Origin: JBDHTQ01 sp039808765
GTDB lineage: Bacteria > Pseudomonadota > Alphaproteobacteria > UBA2400
Reading direction: 5' to 3'
Assembly: GCA_039808765.1 (NCBI GenBank)
Contig: JBDHTQ010000003.1
Coordinates: 62,001 to 126,000, forward strand
DNA: 64,000 bases
Positions within the stretch are counted from its first letter, which is position 1. Each line of letters opens with the position of its first letter. Shown here one piece after another: positions 1 to 8,637 of this stretch. The translations under genes and the position numbers were made by a program. Below the pieces are notes generated by a model. That model worked only from the letters and a program-made list of their open reading frames with translations. It did not search any database and had not been told where the DNA came from.

Positions 1-131
1 GGACTTAGTTTTATGCGTTGGCACAAGGGCACAACAATGCCCGCCACAACCAGCAACAGCATGCTGGAGGCAAAAAAAGGCACATGGTCTTCGATTGTGG
101 CCATCGGGCAGCAATCTCCACTAGCGGACAT
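1..131 (-). CDS. Kef-type cation:proton antiporter, N-terminal fragment
   Basis: Only the first 43 codons lie in the window; the gene runs off the left edge. The visible protein has a short cytoplasmic start, then a hydrophobic helix ending VVAGIVVPLCQRIKLS. This resembles the first membrane segment of CPA2-family (KefB/KefC) potassium/proton antiporters, where an IVVPL..R..SPVLG pattern is usual. The ATG at 131 is the longest start; an in-frame ATG at 104 is the alternative and gives MATIEDHVPFF. Neither has a strong ribosome binding site. The family assignment rests on a short stretch, so it is tentative. Confidence 0.55.
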   Translation of the reverse strand, partial: MSASGDCCPMATIEDHVPFFASSMLLLVVAGIVVPLCQRIKLS

Positions 132-230
132 CAAAGCAAGTCTATGATGTCACGATTAATGGAGTTTTAATTGCTGTGCTGTTCGCAAAGAAAGAGTAGC
201 ACTTGTCTGGGTGAATTCCCAATTTCTGTG

Positions 231-1022
231 CTAAATCTGTTCCAATAGCGCAACACGCGATTCATTGACAGTGGGTTTAGCGGACATGGTTGCAGACATC
301 TGATGCATCCAGATTTCAATTGCGGCCAAAGCCCGTGAACCAGATTTGCGTGTTTCCTCAAGTTTTACAGCGTTTTCTCTGCTGGGATCGCGCTCAAAGC
401 TGAGAATGGCATTGATGATTTCCGCAGAACAATCAAACACACGTTTTGCTAAAGGTGACTTGTTGAGTTCTGCAAAGGTTTCATCAGCTTGTTTTTCAAC
501 CGACGGGGCCGCTTCTTGAGCGGGCAAGGTGATTGTCGTTGTCTTGGTAAAATGGCGTTTCCCATCATCGGTTACCGGCATTTGTGATAAGTTTGCTGCA
601 CGGCTTTCGATCTCGCGGCGGGGTTTTGCCAGAATTTCTGCTGTGGGGACTTCGCGCGAATATGGAATATTTTTCTGGCGAGCTTGCCGCAAAACATAGT
701 GTACGGCGCTTGGCTCAACACCGAAGCGATCACCTATCTCTTTTAGTGTTTCGCGCTTGTGATCATAGAGGTAAAGGGTATACCCCCAAGCCCCGCGCGG
801 GATACGACCACGGGGGCGCTTGCTGTCATCAAGATATGAAACGTCATCCGTTGGAGTTGGTAAATGATGGGCCAGCCTGCTTTGAGTGTCCTCCGATACA
901 TTTGCATCGATAAGAACCGCAATTTTCTCATCGTGTGGAAGGAAGGGGGCACGTGCAGCCGCAGCTTCGTCGTGAATAGGATCAAAATTTTGGATATGCG
1001 TGAAGGCATAAGAGTTTATCAT
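231..1022 (-). CDS. hypothetical protein with HTH-like segment
   Basis: A 263-residue soluble protein that I do not recognise. Residues about 65-115 hold a basic stretch (RPRGRIPRGAWGYTLYLYD) followed by ETLKEIGDRFGVEPSAVHYVLRQ, which reads as a helix-turn-helix of the Trp-repressor/homeodomain-like kind. The C-terminal half is helical and charged with no clear motif. The start ATG has AGGG about 8 bases upstream. It is a single gene, transcribed away from hfq and towards the antiporter fragment. A DNA-binding role is inference from the HTH-like segment only. Confidence 0.6.
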   Translation of the reverse strand: MINSYAFTHIQNFDPIHDEAAAARAPFLPHDEKIAVLIDANVSEDTQSRLAHHLPTPTDDVSYLDDSKRPRGRIPRGAWGYTLYLYDHKRETLKEIGDRFGVEPSAVHYVLRQARQKNIPYSREVPTAEILAKPRREIESRAANLSQMPVTDDGKRHFTKTTTITLPAQEAAPSVEKQADETFAELNKSPLAKRVFDCSAEIINAILSFERDPSRENAVKLEETRKSGSRALAAIEIWMHQMSATMSAKPTVNESRVALLEQI

Positions 1023-1372
1023 GGAGCTTACCCTGTAAAAATTTGTTGTATGACAACCGTAAGCCCCGCGTTGGGCCTTATTGACCTTATTCTTCGTGAG
1101 CTACTTTTCTAATCTCTACCCAAACGAAATAAAAGTCCATACAATTTTACGTATTTTTTTCTTAATTTTGACTCAATTTTTTTATAATTCAAATTTTTGA
1201 AAGAGTTAGCTGCTAAAAACAGGATACATTTGGCGACCGAGGGACGATTGAGCTATGTCAATAAAGAAATGAGTGTCAACAAAGTTAAGTTAACAAAGTT
1301 TTTATTTTCCTCGGCCACCTAACTGTGTATTCTGAAAGAATAAACAAGTGACGATCAACAAAAGGATAGCCG
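1023..1372. other. intergenic region upstream of hfq
   Basis: This 350-base AT-rich gap lies between the divergent HTH gene and hfq, so it must hold both promoters. I see no convincing ORF. A 9-base direct repeat AACAAAGTT occurs at 1278-1286 and 1292-1300, which could be a regulatory site, though in AT-rich DNA it may be chance. TTGACT (1168-1173) and TATAAT (1183-1188) are present but only 9 bases apart, too close to form one sigma-70 promoter. Confidence 0.4.
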
Positions 1373-1630
1373 ATGGGAGACAAAAATCAAAATCTTCAAG
1401 ATGTATTTTTAAATCATGTGCGTAAGATTAAAATGCCCGTCACGGTTTTCCTCGTGAATGGTGTAAAGCTGCAGGGGATTATCACTTGGTTTGATAATTT
1501 TTCAATGCTTTTGCGTCGGGATTCTCATGTCCAGCTTGTTTACAAGCATGCCATATCCACGGTGATGCCGGGTGGGCCTATCAGCTTGTTTGATGAGAAA
1601 CCAGAAGAGGATGATGGCACAGCAGTTTAG
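1373..1630 (+). CDS. hfq: RNA chaperone Hfq
   Basis: An 85-residue Sm-like protein that forms a hexameric ring and promotes pairing of small RNAs with mRNAs. It starts MGDKNQNLQDVFLNHVRK. The Sm1 motif is the VFLVNGVKLQG stretch followed by FDNFSMLLRR, and the Sm2 motif is YKHAIST, giving the distal and proximal RNA faces. The acidic tail (EKPEEDDGTAV) is short, as is usual in alphaproteobacteria. AAAGGATAG precedes the ATG. The stop codon lies 2 bases before the hflX start, so the two form an operon as in many proteobacteria. Confidence 0.97.
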   Translation: MGDKNQNLQDVFLNHVRKIKMPVTVFLVNGVKLQGIITWFDNFSMLLRRDSHVQLVYKHAISTVMPGGPISLFDEKPEEDDGTAV

Positions 1631-1632
1631 GG

Positions 1633-2946
1633 ATGTCTGATCCGTTGTTCTTAAAAAAAGAACGTACCCGCGCGGCAGTGTTGCACGTGTGGTCGTCTTA
1701 TCCGATAAAAAATGCGCCTATGCGCACGCCGGAATCTTCGCTGGAAGAAGCTGTGTCGCTAGCAGGGGCGATAGCCCTCGACATTGTTTACCAAGAAGCG
1801 CTTAAATTAAGTCACCCATCTCCTGCAACGTTGATGGGAGGGGGGACAGTTGATCGTCTAAAAGTCCAATGGGAGGCTTCTTCAATCGGATTGGTGGTTG
1901 TTGATCATGCGCTGACTCCTGTGCAACAGCGTAATCTTGAAAAAGCATGGCAGTGCAAGGTTATTGATCGCACAGGATTGATTCTGGAAATTTTCGGAGA
2001 GCGAGCGCAAACGCGCGAAGGTCAGTTGCAAGTAGAGTTAGCCGCACTTGATTTTCAACGCTCGCGCTTGGTGCGGTCATGGACTCACCTCGAGCGTCAG
2101 CGTGGCGGTATGGGGTTTTTGGGCGGGCCGGGTGAATCCCAGTTGGAATTGGATAAGCGCTTAATCGAAGATCGCATGATCCGTATTCGCAAAGACCTAG
2201 AGAAAGTTCGGCAAACAAGATCATTGCAGCGTCAGACGCGCAAGCGGAATGAAATTCCTGTTGTTGCCTTGGTTGGATACACAAATGCAGGAAAATCAAC
2301 GCTTTTTAATACCCTCACCCAAGCGAATGTTTTAGCAAAAGATATGTTGTTTGCCACACTTGATCCTACAATGCGACGTATAAAATTGCCGTCAGGGCGT
2401 TTGGCAATCCTCTCAGATACGGTTGGATTTATTTCGAGTTTACCACACCAGCTTGTTTCTGCCTTTCATGCGACCCTTGAGGAGGTTTCTGAAGCGGATG
2501 TGATTTTACACGTGCGCGATTGCGTGCATCAAGAAACAGTGATTCAGAAAAGCGATGTTGAGCAAACTTTGAAAGAGCTTGGCGTCGATCCGCACGTCGA
2601 TCGAAGGATTATTGAGGTTTTGAATAAAGCTGACTTGCTCAGTGCAGAAGAGCGTGCGGCGGCAAAAAAATCCACAGACCGGCAGCAAATGATTTTGTTG
2701 TCAGCGCTGACCGGAGAGGGCGTCGGTGACCTTCTTAAGCGCTTGGATGATGTTCTTTTTGCTGCAGGTCGCATATCTGAGCTTGCGGTTGGTGTTGATG
2801 ATGGTGAGGGACTTGCCTGGCTTTATCGACACGGGCGCGTGCTGCATCGGGAGGACAAGGAGGATCGGATCGAGCTCCACGTCACCCTTTCAGAAGCGGA
2901 TGAGGAAAAATGGACGCGGCGGTTCAACTCTGCTGCTGGTCGGTGA
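1633..2946 (+). CDS. hflX: GTPase HflX, ribosome-associated
   Basis: A 437-residue GTPase of the Obg-HflX superfamily that binds the 50S subunit and helps split stalled ribosomes. The N-terminal half (about 1-200) is the HflX domain ending in the glycine-rich RGGMGFLGGPGESQLELDKR segment. The G domain follows with G1 GYTNAGKST, G3 DTVGF and G4 NKAD. The length fits the family. The ATG lies 2 bases after the hfq stop, and TTTAGGG across the junction serves as ribosome binding site, so translation is probably coupled to hfq. Confidence 0.96.
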   Translation: MSDPLFLKKERTRAAVLHVWSSYPIKNAPMRTPESSLEEAVSLAGAIALDIVYQEALKLSHPSPATLMGGGTVDRLKVQWEASSIGLVVVDHALTPVQQRNLEKAWQCKVIDRTGLILEIFGERAQTREGQLQVELAALDFQRSRLVRSWTHLERQRGGMGFLGGPGESQLELDKRLIEDRMIRIRKDLEKVRQTRSLQRQTRKRNEIPVVALVGYTNAGKSTLFNTLTQANVLAKDMLFATLDPTMRRIKLPSGRLAILSDTVGFISSLPHQLVSAFHATLEEVSEADVILHVRDCVHQETVIQKSDVEQTLKELGVDPHVDRRIIEVLNKADLLSAEERAAAKKSTDRQQMILLSALTGEGVGDLLKRLDDVLFAAGRISELAVGVDDGEGLAWLYRHGRVLHREDKEDRIELHVTLSEADEEKWTRRFNSAAGR

Positions 2947-2977
2947 GCGCACATTGTTTCATAGATGAAATATCGGA

Positions 2978-3553
2978 TTAAGACTGTGTTCCGAGTTGCC
3001 GGATGGCAAGAAGCCACTTCGCTCTGGTTTCCTGTGTTGATGTTTTAATTGATGCAATTTCTGTTGTTTTTACAACGTTGATTCCGCAAAAACCAAGCGT
3101 AGCGCGTTTCATCTGGTTGTGACCGGGGCTACGATAAATCCATCGATAATACCAAGGCGGCGTGTCCATTGTTACGATCAAATGTGCTGTACGCCCTTTA
3201 AGCAGTTTATCCCAAAGATTTGAGTTAGAACGATATTTGAAGGCGAATCCTGGAACAAAAACCCGATCAATAAAACCTTTCATCCGCGCTGGCATCGTTC
3301 CCCACCAACTGGGATAGACAAAGACAATGTGTTCTGCCCATTGAATAAGTTCTTGCGACATGATCAAGTCTGGTTCGAGATCTTGTTTTTTACTGTAACC
3401 CATCCAGAGTGTCGGGTCAAAATCAAGCGCCCCGACCGCTAATTCTCGTACGTCATGCCCTGCCGCTTTGGCTCCTTCGCAGTAGGCTTTAGCAAGCGCG
3501 CTACAAAAACTTTCACCATTGGGATGCCCAAGAATAACGAGTGTTTTTTTCAT
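2978..3553 (-). CDS. NAD(P)H dehydrogenase (quinone)/flavodoxin-like fold oxidoreductase
   Basis: A 191-residue cytoplasmic flavoprotein of the NQO1/KefF/MdaB group (Flavodoxin_2 family), expected to transfer two electrons from NAD(P)H to quinones. It opens with KKTLVILGHPNGESFCSALA, the FMN/FAD phosphate loop. VYPSWWGTMPARMKGFIDRVFVPGFAF in the middle is the family's flavin-contacting and dimer segment. The start is set by GGAG 6 bases before the ATG at 3553; a longer reading frame upstream has no such site. It is monocistronic and convergent with hflX. The substrate is unknown. Confidence 0.88.
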   Translation of the reverse strand: MKKTLVILGHPNGESFCSALAKAYCEGAKAAGHDVRELAVGALDFDPTLWMGYSKKQDLEPDLIMSQELIQWAEHIVFVYPSWWGTMPARMKGFIDRVFVPGFAFKYRSNSNLWDKLLKGRTAHLIVTMDTPPWYYRWIYRSPGHNQMKRATLGFCGINVVKTTEIASIKTSTQETRAKWLLAIRQLGTQS

Positions 3554-3723
3554 TTTTACTCCAGAAAGTAAACAGAGAGGCTTGTTAGTCTGTAAATATT
3601 TTTCATGGCTGATAATACCGTCATTTTCCATTACAGACAACATTTATATCCATAATTACGCTTGTTTTCCTTGTATGGAATCGGTACACACGCATGTCAG
3701 AACATTGATGGGGGGGCATTGGA

Positions 3724-4455
3724 ATGGAAACGATTTACGGTAAACATTCAGCTCGCGCTGTTTTTCTAAATCGGCCGCAAGACATTCTTCGTGTTGTGTT
3801 GCTGTCGGGGAAAATGGAGCCGCCAGACGAGTTTATTGCCCTGTGCCAGCCGCTTGGAATTAAGCCTGAAATTTTGGCGTGGGATCAATTTATGCGACGC
3901 TGTAAGCTCACGGAAAATGACAATCATCAGGGCGTGTGTCTGTTTACCGAAGATCGTGAAATTTTTAGCGAAAGCGATCTCGAGCAGCTCGGCGATGCCA
4001 AACTTGTGCTGGCACTCGACCAAATCAATAATCCGCAAAATCTGGGCACAATATTACGCAATGCTGCTTTTTTCCATGTTGATGCGATCATGATTCTTAA
4101 GAATCGTGCAGTGGAGGTTACACCAACAGCGGTCCGTGTGGCTGTGGGTGGTGCAGAGTACGTGAAGGTCTTTCGTGTGACCAACCTTGCGCGTGCGCTG
4201 GAAAAGATGAAGAAACAGGGTTTTTGGGTTTACGGCCTTGATGAGCGGGGGCAAAATACCCTTGCTCAAACCAAGTTTGCTGAAAAGACAGTCTTCGTGG
4301 TGGGTGCAGAAGGCGAGGGGTTGCGCGAGCGTACGGCAGAGTTTTGTGACGAGCTGGTGCGAATCCCCGGTGGTCGAAAAGGTCTTGAAAGCCTGAACGC
4401 TGGTGTTGCCACAGCGGTTGCTCTTGCAGAGTTGACGCGAACCACGCTCACATAA
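3724..4455 (+). CDS. rlmB: TrmH/SpoU-family 23S rRNA 2'-O-methyltransferase (RlmB-like)
   Basis: A 243-residue SPOUT-class methyltransferase. Residues about 1-75 are the L30e-like substrate-binding domain (METIYGKHSARAVFLN; the NHQGVCL linker). The catalytic trefoil-knot domain has the three family motifs: NPQNLGTILRNA, VVGAEGEGLR and SLNAGVATAVAL. RlmB methylates G2251 in 23S rRNA in E. coli; the exact target here is inferred from family. A run of seven G residues before CATTGGAATG provides the ribosome binding site. It is monocistronic. Confidence 0.88.
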   Translation: METIYGKHSARAVFLNRPQDILRVVLLSGKMEPPDEFIALCQPLGIKPEILAWDQFMRRCKLTENDNHQGVCLFTEDREIFSESDLEQLGDAKLVLALDQINNPQNLGTILRNAAFFHVDAIMILKNRAVEVTPTAVRVAVGGAEYVKVFRVTNLARALEKMKKQGFWVYGLDERGQNTLAQTKFAEKTVFVVGAEGEGLRERTAEFCDELVRIPGGRKGLESLNAGVATAVALAELTRTTLT

Positions 4456-4967
4456 TGTTATTCCTGCTCCTGACCAAATGATCGTTTTGTCGATGCGCCT
4501 GATTGTCATGCGGTCGTGCACATTGATTGCGGTTTGAACCACATTTTCCTCTGCTCACTCCCGACGTAGGGGGCGGATAAATCGTCGAATTATTGGTGCG
4601 ATTAACTATGTTATTAATTAAAGCAGATGGCGGTATATAGTGTGCAAAAGGATACAGTGTTATCGCTTTGTACACAGGATTGGTCATGGGGCGGCGCTTT
4701 TTTTGGGACGCTTTTGCTGAGCAAGCTGCTGTTTTTGGATTTGCTCTCAATCCAAATAAATATGGTTGAATGCGGCAAAACTTTCTACAAACAACGCTGT
4801 AAAATCGAGAACACGTTGAGCCCTTTCACAGACTGGCATTTTATCGCTATGTGCTACAATCGTTACATCCCATACGTTTTTTTCAAGTATCTGTTTGGTT
4901 TGTCTCGTCTCTTTTTTCTCGGTTAATCGAGCTCTGAAGTTTGGATGATTTCTTGTGCGCATGCGTG
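4456..4967. other. 512-base gap with no convincing gene
   Basis: This stretch separates rlmB from the convergent lexA. Short ORFs on both strands lack ribosome binding sites and recognisable domains. One on the minus strand (4747-4962) reads DVTIVAHSDKMPVCERAQRVLDF, which faintly recalls the H-loop end of an ABC ATPase; it could be a gene remnant, but evidence is thin. GGTTTGAACC at about 4531 is a 10-base palindrome without tRNA context. I find no tRNA or clear terminator. Confidence 0.3.
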
Positions 4968-5657
4968 CTAATTATATCGGCGCAGCAAGCCCACCAACAA
5001 TCCTTGCACTTTTACCTGTTGAGCGGGAAAAATACGGGTTTCGTAATCTGGGTTGCAGGGCTCAAGTGCCACTTTATCGCCGCGCAGGCGCCAGCGCTTA
5101 AGGGTCACTTGTTCGTTATCCACAAGGGCGACAACAATTTGCCCATTGTCGGCATGAGAGGTGTTGCGGATAATAACCGTGTCGCCATCCATAATTCCGG
5201 CGTCAATCATCGAATCCCCGGCAACCTCAAGTGCGTAATGATCGCCATGGCCAATCATGTCTTGAGGAACGGGCACATAAACCGAGGGGTCCGAAAGCGC
5301 CTCGATCGGTAATCCTGCTGCGATCCTCCCATAAAGTGGCAGCTCAACCGATTGTAGCGGTGATGGCGCAACCCCTTTCCCACCTTGAATAATATTGGGC
5401 TTGAAGGGTTCAGCCTTAGGAGGGGGGGTGGTTGTTGGAGCGGGTTTGGGCAGGCGTAAAACCTCAAGTGCGCGGGCGCGATGCGGCATGCGGCGGATAA
5501 AGCCGCGCTCTTCCAGCCCCGAAATCAGACGATGAACGCCAGATTTGGAGCGTAGCCCCAAAGCCATTTTCATTTCATCAAACGAGGGGGATACCCCATC
5601 ATCCGTCAAGCGATGGTTGATGAATAAAAGTAATTCATGTTGTTTTTTGGTGAGCAT
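4968..5657 (-). CDS. lexA: SOS repressor LexA
   Basis: A 229-residue repressor that cleaves itself when stimulated by RecA. Residues about 1-65 are the winged HTH (MLTKKQHELLLFIN, SPSFDEMKMALGLRSKSGVHRLISGLEERG). The Pro-rich linker leads to the cleavage site Ala114-Gly115 in GRIAAG, then the S24 peptidase domain with catalytic Ser149 in VAGDSM and Lys187 in VTLKRW. The MLTKKQ start at 5657 matches the family, with GGGAAAG just upstream. The longer start at 5690 would lie only 2 bases from the SOS box and is unlikely. The promoter overlaps the SOS box, so it should be autoregulated. Confidence 0.97.
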   Translation of the reverse strand: MLTKKQHELLLFINHRLTDDGVSPSFDEMKMALGLRSKSGVHRLISGLEERGFIRRMPHRARALEVLRLPKPAPTTTPPPKAEPFKPNIIQGGKGVAPSPLQSVELPLYGRIAAGLPIEALSDPSVYVPVPQDMIGHGDHYALEVAGDSMIDAGIMDGDTVIIRNTSHADNGQIVVALVDNEQVTLKRWRLRGDKVALEPCNPDYETRIFPAQQVKVQGLLVGLLRRYN

Positions 5658-5692
5658 GTGCTTTCCCATTGTTTCGAACATTAAGCGCATTT

Positions 5693-5707
5693 GTTCTATA
5701 AAGGTTC
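5693..5707. promoter_or_regulatory. alphaproteobacterial SOS box (LexA operator)
   Basis: GTTC-TATAAAG-GTTC, which is the direct-repeat GTTC-N7-GTTC operator known for alphaproteobacterial LexA (GAAC-N7-GAAC on the lexA strand). It lies 36 bases upstream of the lexA start and covers the predicted -10 region. Confidence 0.85.
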
Positions 5708-5721
5708 TTGTTTTTTGTCAA
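5695..5721 (-). promoter_or_regulatory. lexA sigma-70-type promoter
   Basis: On the minus strand TTGACA (5721-5716) is followed after 15 bases by TATAGA (5700-5695); with 17-base spacing the hexamer would be TAGAAC. The SOS box sits between and over these elements, consistent with LexA blocking polymerase binding. Confidence 0.6.
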
Positions 5722-5875
5722 GTCGTCTTGAGTTTTGAATATCGATGCGTGTGGCAATTCGTCCACAACCACCTGTTGCAAAAGAAAAAGGCAGCGCTAA
5801 CATCACATAAGGGCTAGTTTTTTTTAAGCTAAGATGCTACCACAACCTCAATAAAATAGAGAAGGTATCGTGACC

Positions 5876-7207
5876 ATGGCTATTCATTCGACTCGCACAC
5901 TTGTCCTCGGTTTGTCCGTCTTGTTGTTCAGCACTAGTTTAGCAAACGCTGGGTTCATTTGGTTGGCTCCAGATGGGCAGAATGCGTCGCAAAATCAGGG
6001 ATTTAGCCGTCAGTCTGAGCCTTCGCGGGGCACGCATGCCGATACGGATGGACGTGAATGGAGTGTTGAGGGGAGTGTTCCTTCTGTTCCTTCCAAAACG
6101 GTTGCTAGTCCGACGTTTGGGGCTTTGCCTCAATCCAGCTTTTCTGATGCACAAGCAGCTGTTGCAACAATGCCTGATACGGCCACTCCTGCGCAGCAGC
6201 CCGTGCAATCTCAGCCACAAGCGATACTTTCTAGCGGGTTTTATACGCCTCAGGGTGAAACATATCAGCCCTCTGCCGAGATGCCGCCCATGGCCGGGGG
6301 TTATCCAGCACCGATCACCGCTGCACCCGTACCGGGCGCTCAGGTTATGTTGAGCACGCAGACCATGACAAGTGAGCCTGTTTATTCCAAGGGTGATCAA
6401 AAGGCCTCTTCCTCTCAAGCAGTGGTACCAGCCGTCACATTGCCTGTTGGCACGCCTATTTCAACGCCACCTGTTGCAGCTTCACCAGGTATGACATCAA
6501 GTATGCCTTCTTCAAACAGTGTACAACAGTCACCTTATCCGCTTACACAGCAAGTGAAATGGAATGCTTCAGATAAAGAAAATCCTGTTCAGCCTGTCTA
6601 TGCGCCCGCTCCACCGGCAAGCCCGCCGCAAAGCGCTGAGGCTGTAACACTTTCTCAGGCGCTTGCGCAAAATGAGCCTCAAACCACTTCTGCTGAATCG
6701 ATGCCTGCACATCGCCGCCCTGTTTCTTTGATTACAGGTAATGTGTACGGTGATGATGCCTCGTCAGCAAGTGTTGCGTCTCCGGCCATCCCCGCTGTCG
6801 CACCTGCGCTCACGGTTGCTCCTGCTAATGATACCGTCGTGCAAGGTTTCGGCAAACATGTTCCGCTGGTTATTGCCCTTCGTCAGATTTTGCCAGGCAG
6901 TTACACTTTCGCGCATAGTGACGGTGTGAATTTAAGTCAGCCAGTTGATTGGCAGGGCGGAAAGCCTTGGTCACAAGTCTTGCAAACGACCCTGGCCAGT
7001 ATCAGTCTGCAAGCGGTGATTTCTGCAGATACTGTGATGATTGAACCAGCCCAAGCCGGCGGCGGTGCAGGTGTTCTCTCTTCCGTTGCTTTGCCAGTGA
7101 CGGTGCAGGGTTCACGAGATGCATCACCACTAGCCGTAAGTGCATTGGCGCCAGTTGTTCAGTTGAGTAACAGCAGTATGGTACAGTCACTTCCCTCTGA
7201 AAACTAA
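5876..7207 (+). CDS. secreted Pro/Ala/Ser-rich protein, C-terminal TcpQ-like domain
   Basis: A 443-residue exported protein. A signal peptide (hydrophobic LVLGLSVLLFSTSLANAG) is followed by about 300 residues of low-complexity Pro, Ala, Ser, Gln sequence. A compact C-terminal domain (about 325-400) contains VPLVIALRQILPGSYTFAH, W.GGKPWSQVLQTTL and VMIEPA. That pattern resembles the TcpQ/secretin N-domain fold found in outer-membrane secretion or pilus accessory proteins. The GTG at 5870 is an alternative start, with AAGG 4 bases upstream; the ATG at 5876 has it 10 bases upstream. Its stop lies 6 bases before the deacetylase gene, suggesting an operon. The exact role is unknown. Confidence 0.6.
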   Translation: MAIHSTRTLVLGLSVLLFSTSLANAGFIWLAPDGQNASQNQGFSRQSEPSRGTHADTDGREWSVEGSVPSVPSKTVASPTFGALPQSSFSDAQAAVATMPDTATPAQQPVQSQPQAILSSGFYTPQGETYQPSAEMPPMAGGYPAPITAAPVPGAQVMLSTQTMTSEPVYSKGDQKASSSQAVVPAVTLPVGTPISTPPVAASPGMTSSMPSSNSVQQSPYPLTQQVKWNASDKENPVQPVYAPAPPASPPQSAEAVTLSQALAQNEPQTTSAESMPAHRRPVSLITGNVYGDDASSASVASPAIPAVAPALTVAPANDTVVQGFGKHVPLVIALRQILPGSYTFAHSDGVNLSQPVDWQGGKPWSQVLQTTLASISLQAVISADTVMIEPAQAGGGAGVLSSVALPVTVQGSRDASPLAVSALAPVVQLSNSSMVQSLPSEN

Positions 7208-7213
7208 ACGGTT

Positions 7214-8530
7214 GTGACACCGCAACGTTCGCGACTTGCCGCACGCAAGCGCAAGGGGATGGGCGCTCGCGGTGCGCGCCGTGGTCGTGGCACGGTCGTC
7301 AGCACACTGGTCGTGCGTGGCATGTTGCTTTTTTGTGCTTTTGCTATCGGTTTTGCACTCTTTATTATTGCCGCGCATGACTTTGAAAAACGGCCATTAG
7401 CGCTTTTCGTCCATTATAAAGAAAAAAACACACCTGCCTCCGTGAGTGAAGAGGTGCGCACTTCTTCTCACCCTTCAGTTTCAACAGAATCAAGCTTGGC
7501 TGAGGCGGGACTTCTCGATCGTGGGCAGAGCACTTTTTCAGGTCAGGCATTTGGCAATAATGATTCAGTGTTACAACCCAACACACAAAGTGATAAAAAT
7601 GAGATCAATGTTATCTTAAAAAGCGGCACGACCTCATCTGAAAACACGCGTGCAGCGGAAGACGAACTGAAGGCGCTGCCGTATGAAGAAAAGCAAAATT
7701 CTCGCGAAGCGCCTTTGCTACAAACTTTACCTGATATGCCTGCAGCAGATTCATTTTCAAAAACCGACGTGCCGGGCAATCACGATAGCGATACAGTGCA
7801 GCTTGCATTAAATGCTCCGCCGCTTACCACATTAAATTCTGGTGCGACAACCAGGAAAGAAGCCTGTCGATTAGCTCTTGTTATCGATGATGTGGGGCCG
7901 GATCGTGTAGCTGCTTTACGCGCAATTCGTTTGCCCGCTGCGGTGACATTGGCTTTTTTGCCGTATGCCCACGATGTGACAGCTCTTTCGCACCAAGCGT
8001 TTTTAAGTGGGCATGATGTGTTGATCCATATGCCGATGGAACCAAATGATATGGCGCATAACAATCCGGGGCCACAAGCGCTTACAATGGCGTTATCCAG
8101 TGCGGATATTTATGCACGGGTGCAACAGAGTATGGCTGTTATTCCTGATGCGATCGGATTAAATAACCATATGGGCAGTCGTTTTACACAGTCTGCCGAA
8201 GCGCTATCACCGGTGATCAAGGCGCTGGCTGAACATCATCTTTTCTTTTTGGATTCTCGCACTACTCCCAGTAGTGCCGGTAAAATGCTCGCTGCACAAT
8301 ACGGGATTGGTTTTGTTGATCGGCAGGTTTTTCTTGATAATGATATCAAGGCTAATCTCATTTTGAAGCAGTTAAAAGAGGCGCAGCGGTTGGCGTGCAA
8401 GCGCGGGTGGGCGGTTGCGATCGGTCATCCTCATACAGTGACATTGAGCGTGCTTGAACAGTGGATCAATGCCGCTGTTGGGCAGGAGGTAAAACTGGTT
8501 TCGCTGCATACGCTTGTCACCTATCCTTAA
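7214..8530 (+). CDS. divergent polysaccharide deacetylase family protein (YibQ-like)
   Basis: A 438-residue inner-membrane-anchored protein. A basic N-terminus (RSRLAARKRKGMG) and one transmembrane helix (MLLFCAFAIGFALFIIAA, about 37-54) are followed by a variable linker and, from about residue 215, the divergent polysaccharide deacetylase domain. Family landmarks are LALVIDDVG, AVTLAFLPYA, HDVLIHMPMEP, GLNNHMGS, FFLDSRTT and VAIGHPH. In many proteobacteria such genes sit near envC and ctpA and act on cell-wall or exopolysaccharide. The GTG start at 7214 lacks a strong ribosome binding site; an ATG at 7259 is possible. A strong terminator follows. Confidence 0.85.
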   Translation: MTPQRSRLAARKRKGMGARGARRGRGTVVSTLVVRGMLLFCAFAIGFALFIIAAHDFEKRPLALFVHYKEKNTPASVSEEVRTSSHPSVSTESSLAEAGLLDRGQSTFSGQAFGNNDSVLQPNTQSDKNEINVILKSGTTSSENTRAAEDELKALPYEEKQNSREAPLLQTLPDMPAADSFSKTDVPGNHDSDTVQLALNAPPLTTLNSGATTRKEACRLALVIDDVGPDRVAALRAIRLPAAVTLAFLPYAHDVTALSHQAFLSGHDVLIHMPMEPNDMAHNNPGPQALTMALSSADIYARVQQSMAVIPDAIGLNNHMGSRFTQSAEALSPVIKALAEHHLFFLDSRTTPSSAGKMLAAQYGIGFVDRQVFLDNDIKANLILKQLKEAQRLACKRGWAVAIGHPHTVTLSVLEQWINAAVGQEVKLVSLHTLVTYP

Positions 8531-8541
8531 ACGGCGCACGT

Positions 8542-8576
8542 AAAAAAGGTGGGGATGTTAAGTCCCCACCTTTTTT
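8542..8576 (+). terminator. Rho-independent terminator
   Basis: A 14-base perfect inverted repeat (8542-8555 with 8563-8576) with GC core GGTGGGGA/TCCCCACC and a 7-base loop, flanked by A6 and T6. It lies 11 bases after the deacetylase stop. The A and T tracts on both sides mean it could work in either direction. Confidence 0.93.
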
Positions 8577-8637
8577 GGCAGTTAAAATAATTCTGCCGCT
8601 TATGCTAAACTTAGACTAACTTTTAGACTACACCTGT

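Noticed and set aside
1168..1188. TTGACT and TATAAT as the hfq promoter
   Set aside because: The two hexamers are only 9 bases apart, far from the usual 16-18.
2038..2299. Minus-strand ORF opposite hflX
   Set aside because: Shadow frame; hflX is intact with all GTPase motifs.
4529..4545. GGTTTGAACC read as a tRNA T-arm
   Set aside because: No acceptor stem, anticodon arm or D-arm can be formed around it.
4627..4926. Plus-strand 99-residue ORF in the gap between rlmB and lexA
   Set aside because: Cys-, Phe- and Leu-rich with no ribosome binding site or domain; composition looks like chance translation of AT-rich DNA.
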